NCBI GenBank assembly: GCA_025450975.1
Contig: JANWLI010000172.1
Coordinates: forward strand, 1 to 5,984
Direction: 5' to 3'
DNA from: Candidatus Kapaibacterium sp.
GTDB taxonomy: Bacteria; Bacteroidota; Ignavibacteria; Palsa-1295
DNA length: 5,984 nt
Both the position numbers and the translations under genes were made by a program. The notes beneath the pieces were generated by a model. That model was not told the DNA's origin. It was given only the letters and a program-made list of their open reading frames with translations, and ran no database searches. This document shows, in pieces, positions 5,866 to 5,984 of this stretch (within the stretch, counting starts at the first letter, position 1; every line of letters starts with the position of its first letter).

Positions 5866-5984
5866 TTAGAGATTTCCGCGTAATGCCTGCTCGCGCTCAA
5901 TCGCTTCGAAGAGGGCTTTGAAGTTACCCTTGCCGAACGAGCGGCCGCCGCGGCGTTGGATGATCTCAAAGAACAGCGTGGGAC
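5866..5984 (-). CDS. hppD: 4-hydroxyphenylpyruvate dioxygenase, C-terminal fragment (5' end beyond window)
   Basis: Only the last 38 residues are visible, reading leftward to TAA at 5866-5868. They begin P-T-L-F-F-E-I-I-Q-R-R-G-G, continue F-G-K-G-N-F-K-A-L-F-E-A-I-E-R-E-Q and end R-G-N-L. This is the highly conserved C-terminus of HPPD, including the ending R-G-N-L. The Glu in F-F-E-I-I (bases 5965-5967) corresponds to the third Fe(II) ligand of the 2-His-1-Glu site. The enzyme converts 4-hydroxyphenylpyruvate to homogentisate in cytoplasmic tyrosine breakdown. R-R-G-G in place of the common R-R-G-C/D with a following insertion is normal variation. A strong terminator follows 22 bases downstream. 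Completeness cannot be judged because the rest is outside the window. Confidence 0.93.
   Translation of the reverse strand, partial: PTLFFEIIQRRGGRSFGKGNFKALFEAIEREQALRGNL

Noticed and set aside
5607..5969. A minus-strand open frame spanning the end of hppD, the terminator and the hydrolase start
   Set aside because: It crosses a strong terminator and is out of frame with two recognisable genes.

Overview
The window fits a chromosomal segment of a bacterium in the Bacteroidota/Chlorobiota/Ignavibacteria-like (FCB) group. The strongest taxonomic clue is a type IX secretion (T9SS) sorting tail on the first gene, since that system is essentially confined to this group. Base composition is roughly 50% GC. 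Genes are dense, and four of the six belong to well-known families.

Layout, plus strand: the 3' part of a secreted subtilisin-family (S8) serine protease with a T9SS tail (to 1313); nuoM (1349-2965) and nuoN (2972-4687), two proton-pumping membrane subunits of respiratory complex I; and a small single-domain rhodanese (4687-5007) whose start overlaps the nuoN stop. Spacing from nuoM to the rhodanese is so tight that these three are probably one operon. The protease ends only 35 bp before nuoM with no visible terminator, so it may be read into the same transcript. nuoL, the usual neighbour upstream of nuoM, is not there.

Layout, minus strand: an alpha/beta-hydrolase (5056-5811) converges on the rhodanese. 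Upstream of it, running off the right edge, is the last part of 4-hydroxyphenylpyruvate dioxygenase (hppD, tyrosine catabolism). A strong intrinsic terminator lies between them and its U-tract directly abuts the hydrolase ATG.

The convergent junction (5008-5060) holds four exact-length 9-bp tandem units flanked by a near-perfect 10-bp inverted repeat. The most notable coding oddity is in NuoM: an almost invariant Trp in the H-T-W-L-P-D-A-H segment is replaced by Arg, and a second unexpected Arg lies six residues earlier. I see no evidence of a wholly new multi-gene system. The points worth following are the repeat element, the NuoM substitutions, the terminator/start-codon arrangement and the unusual neighbours of nuoMN.
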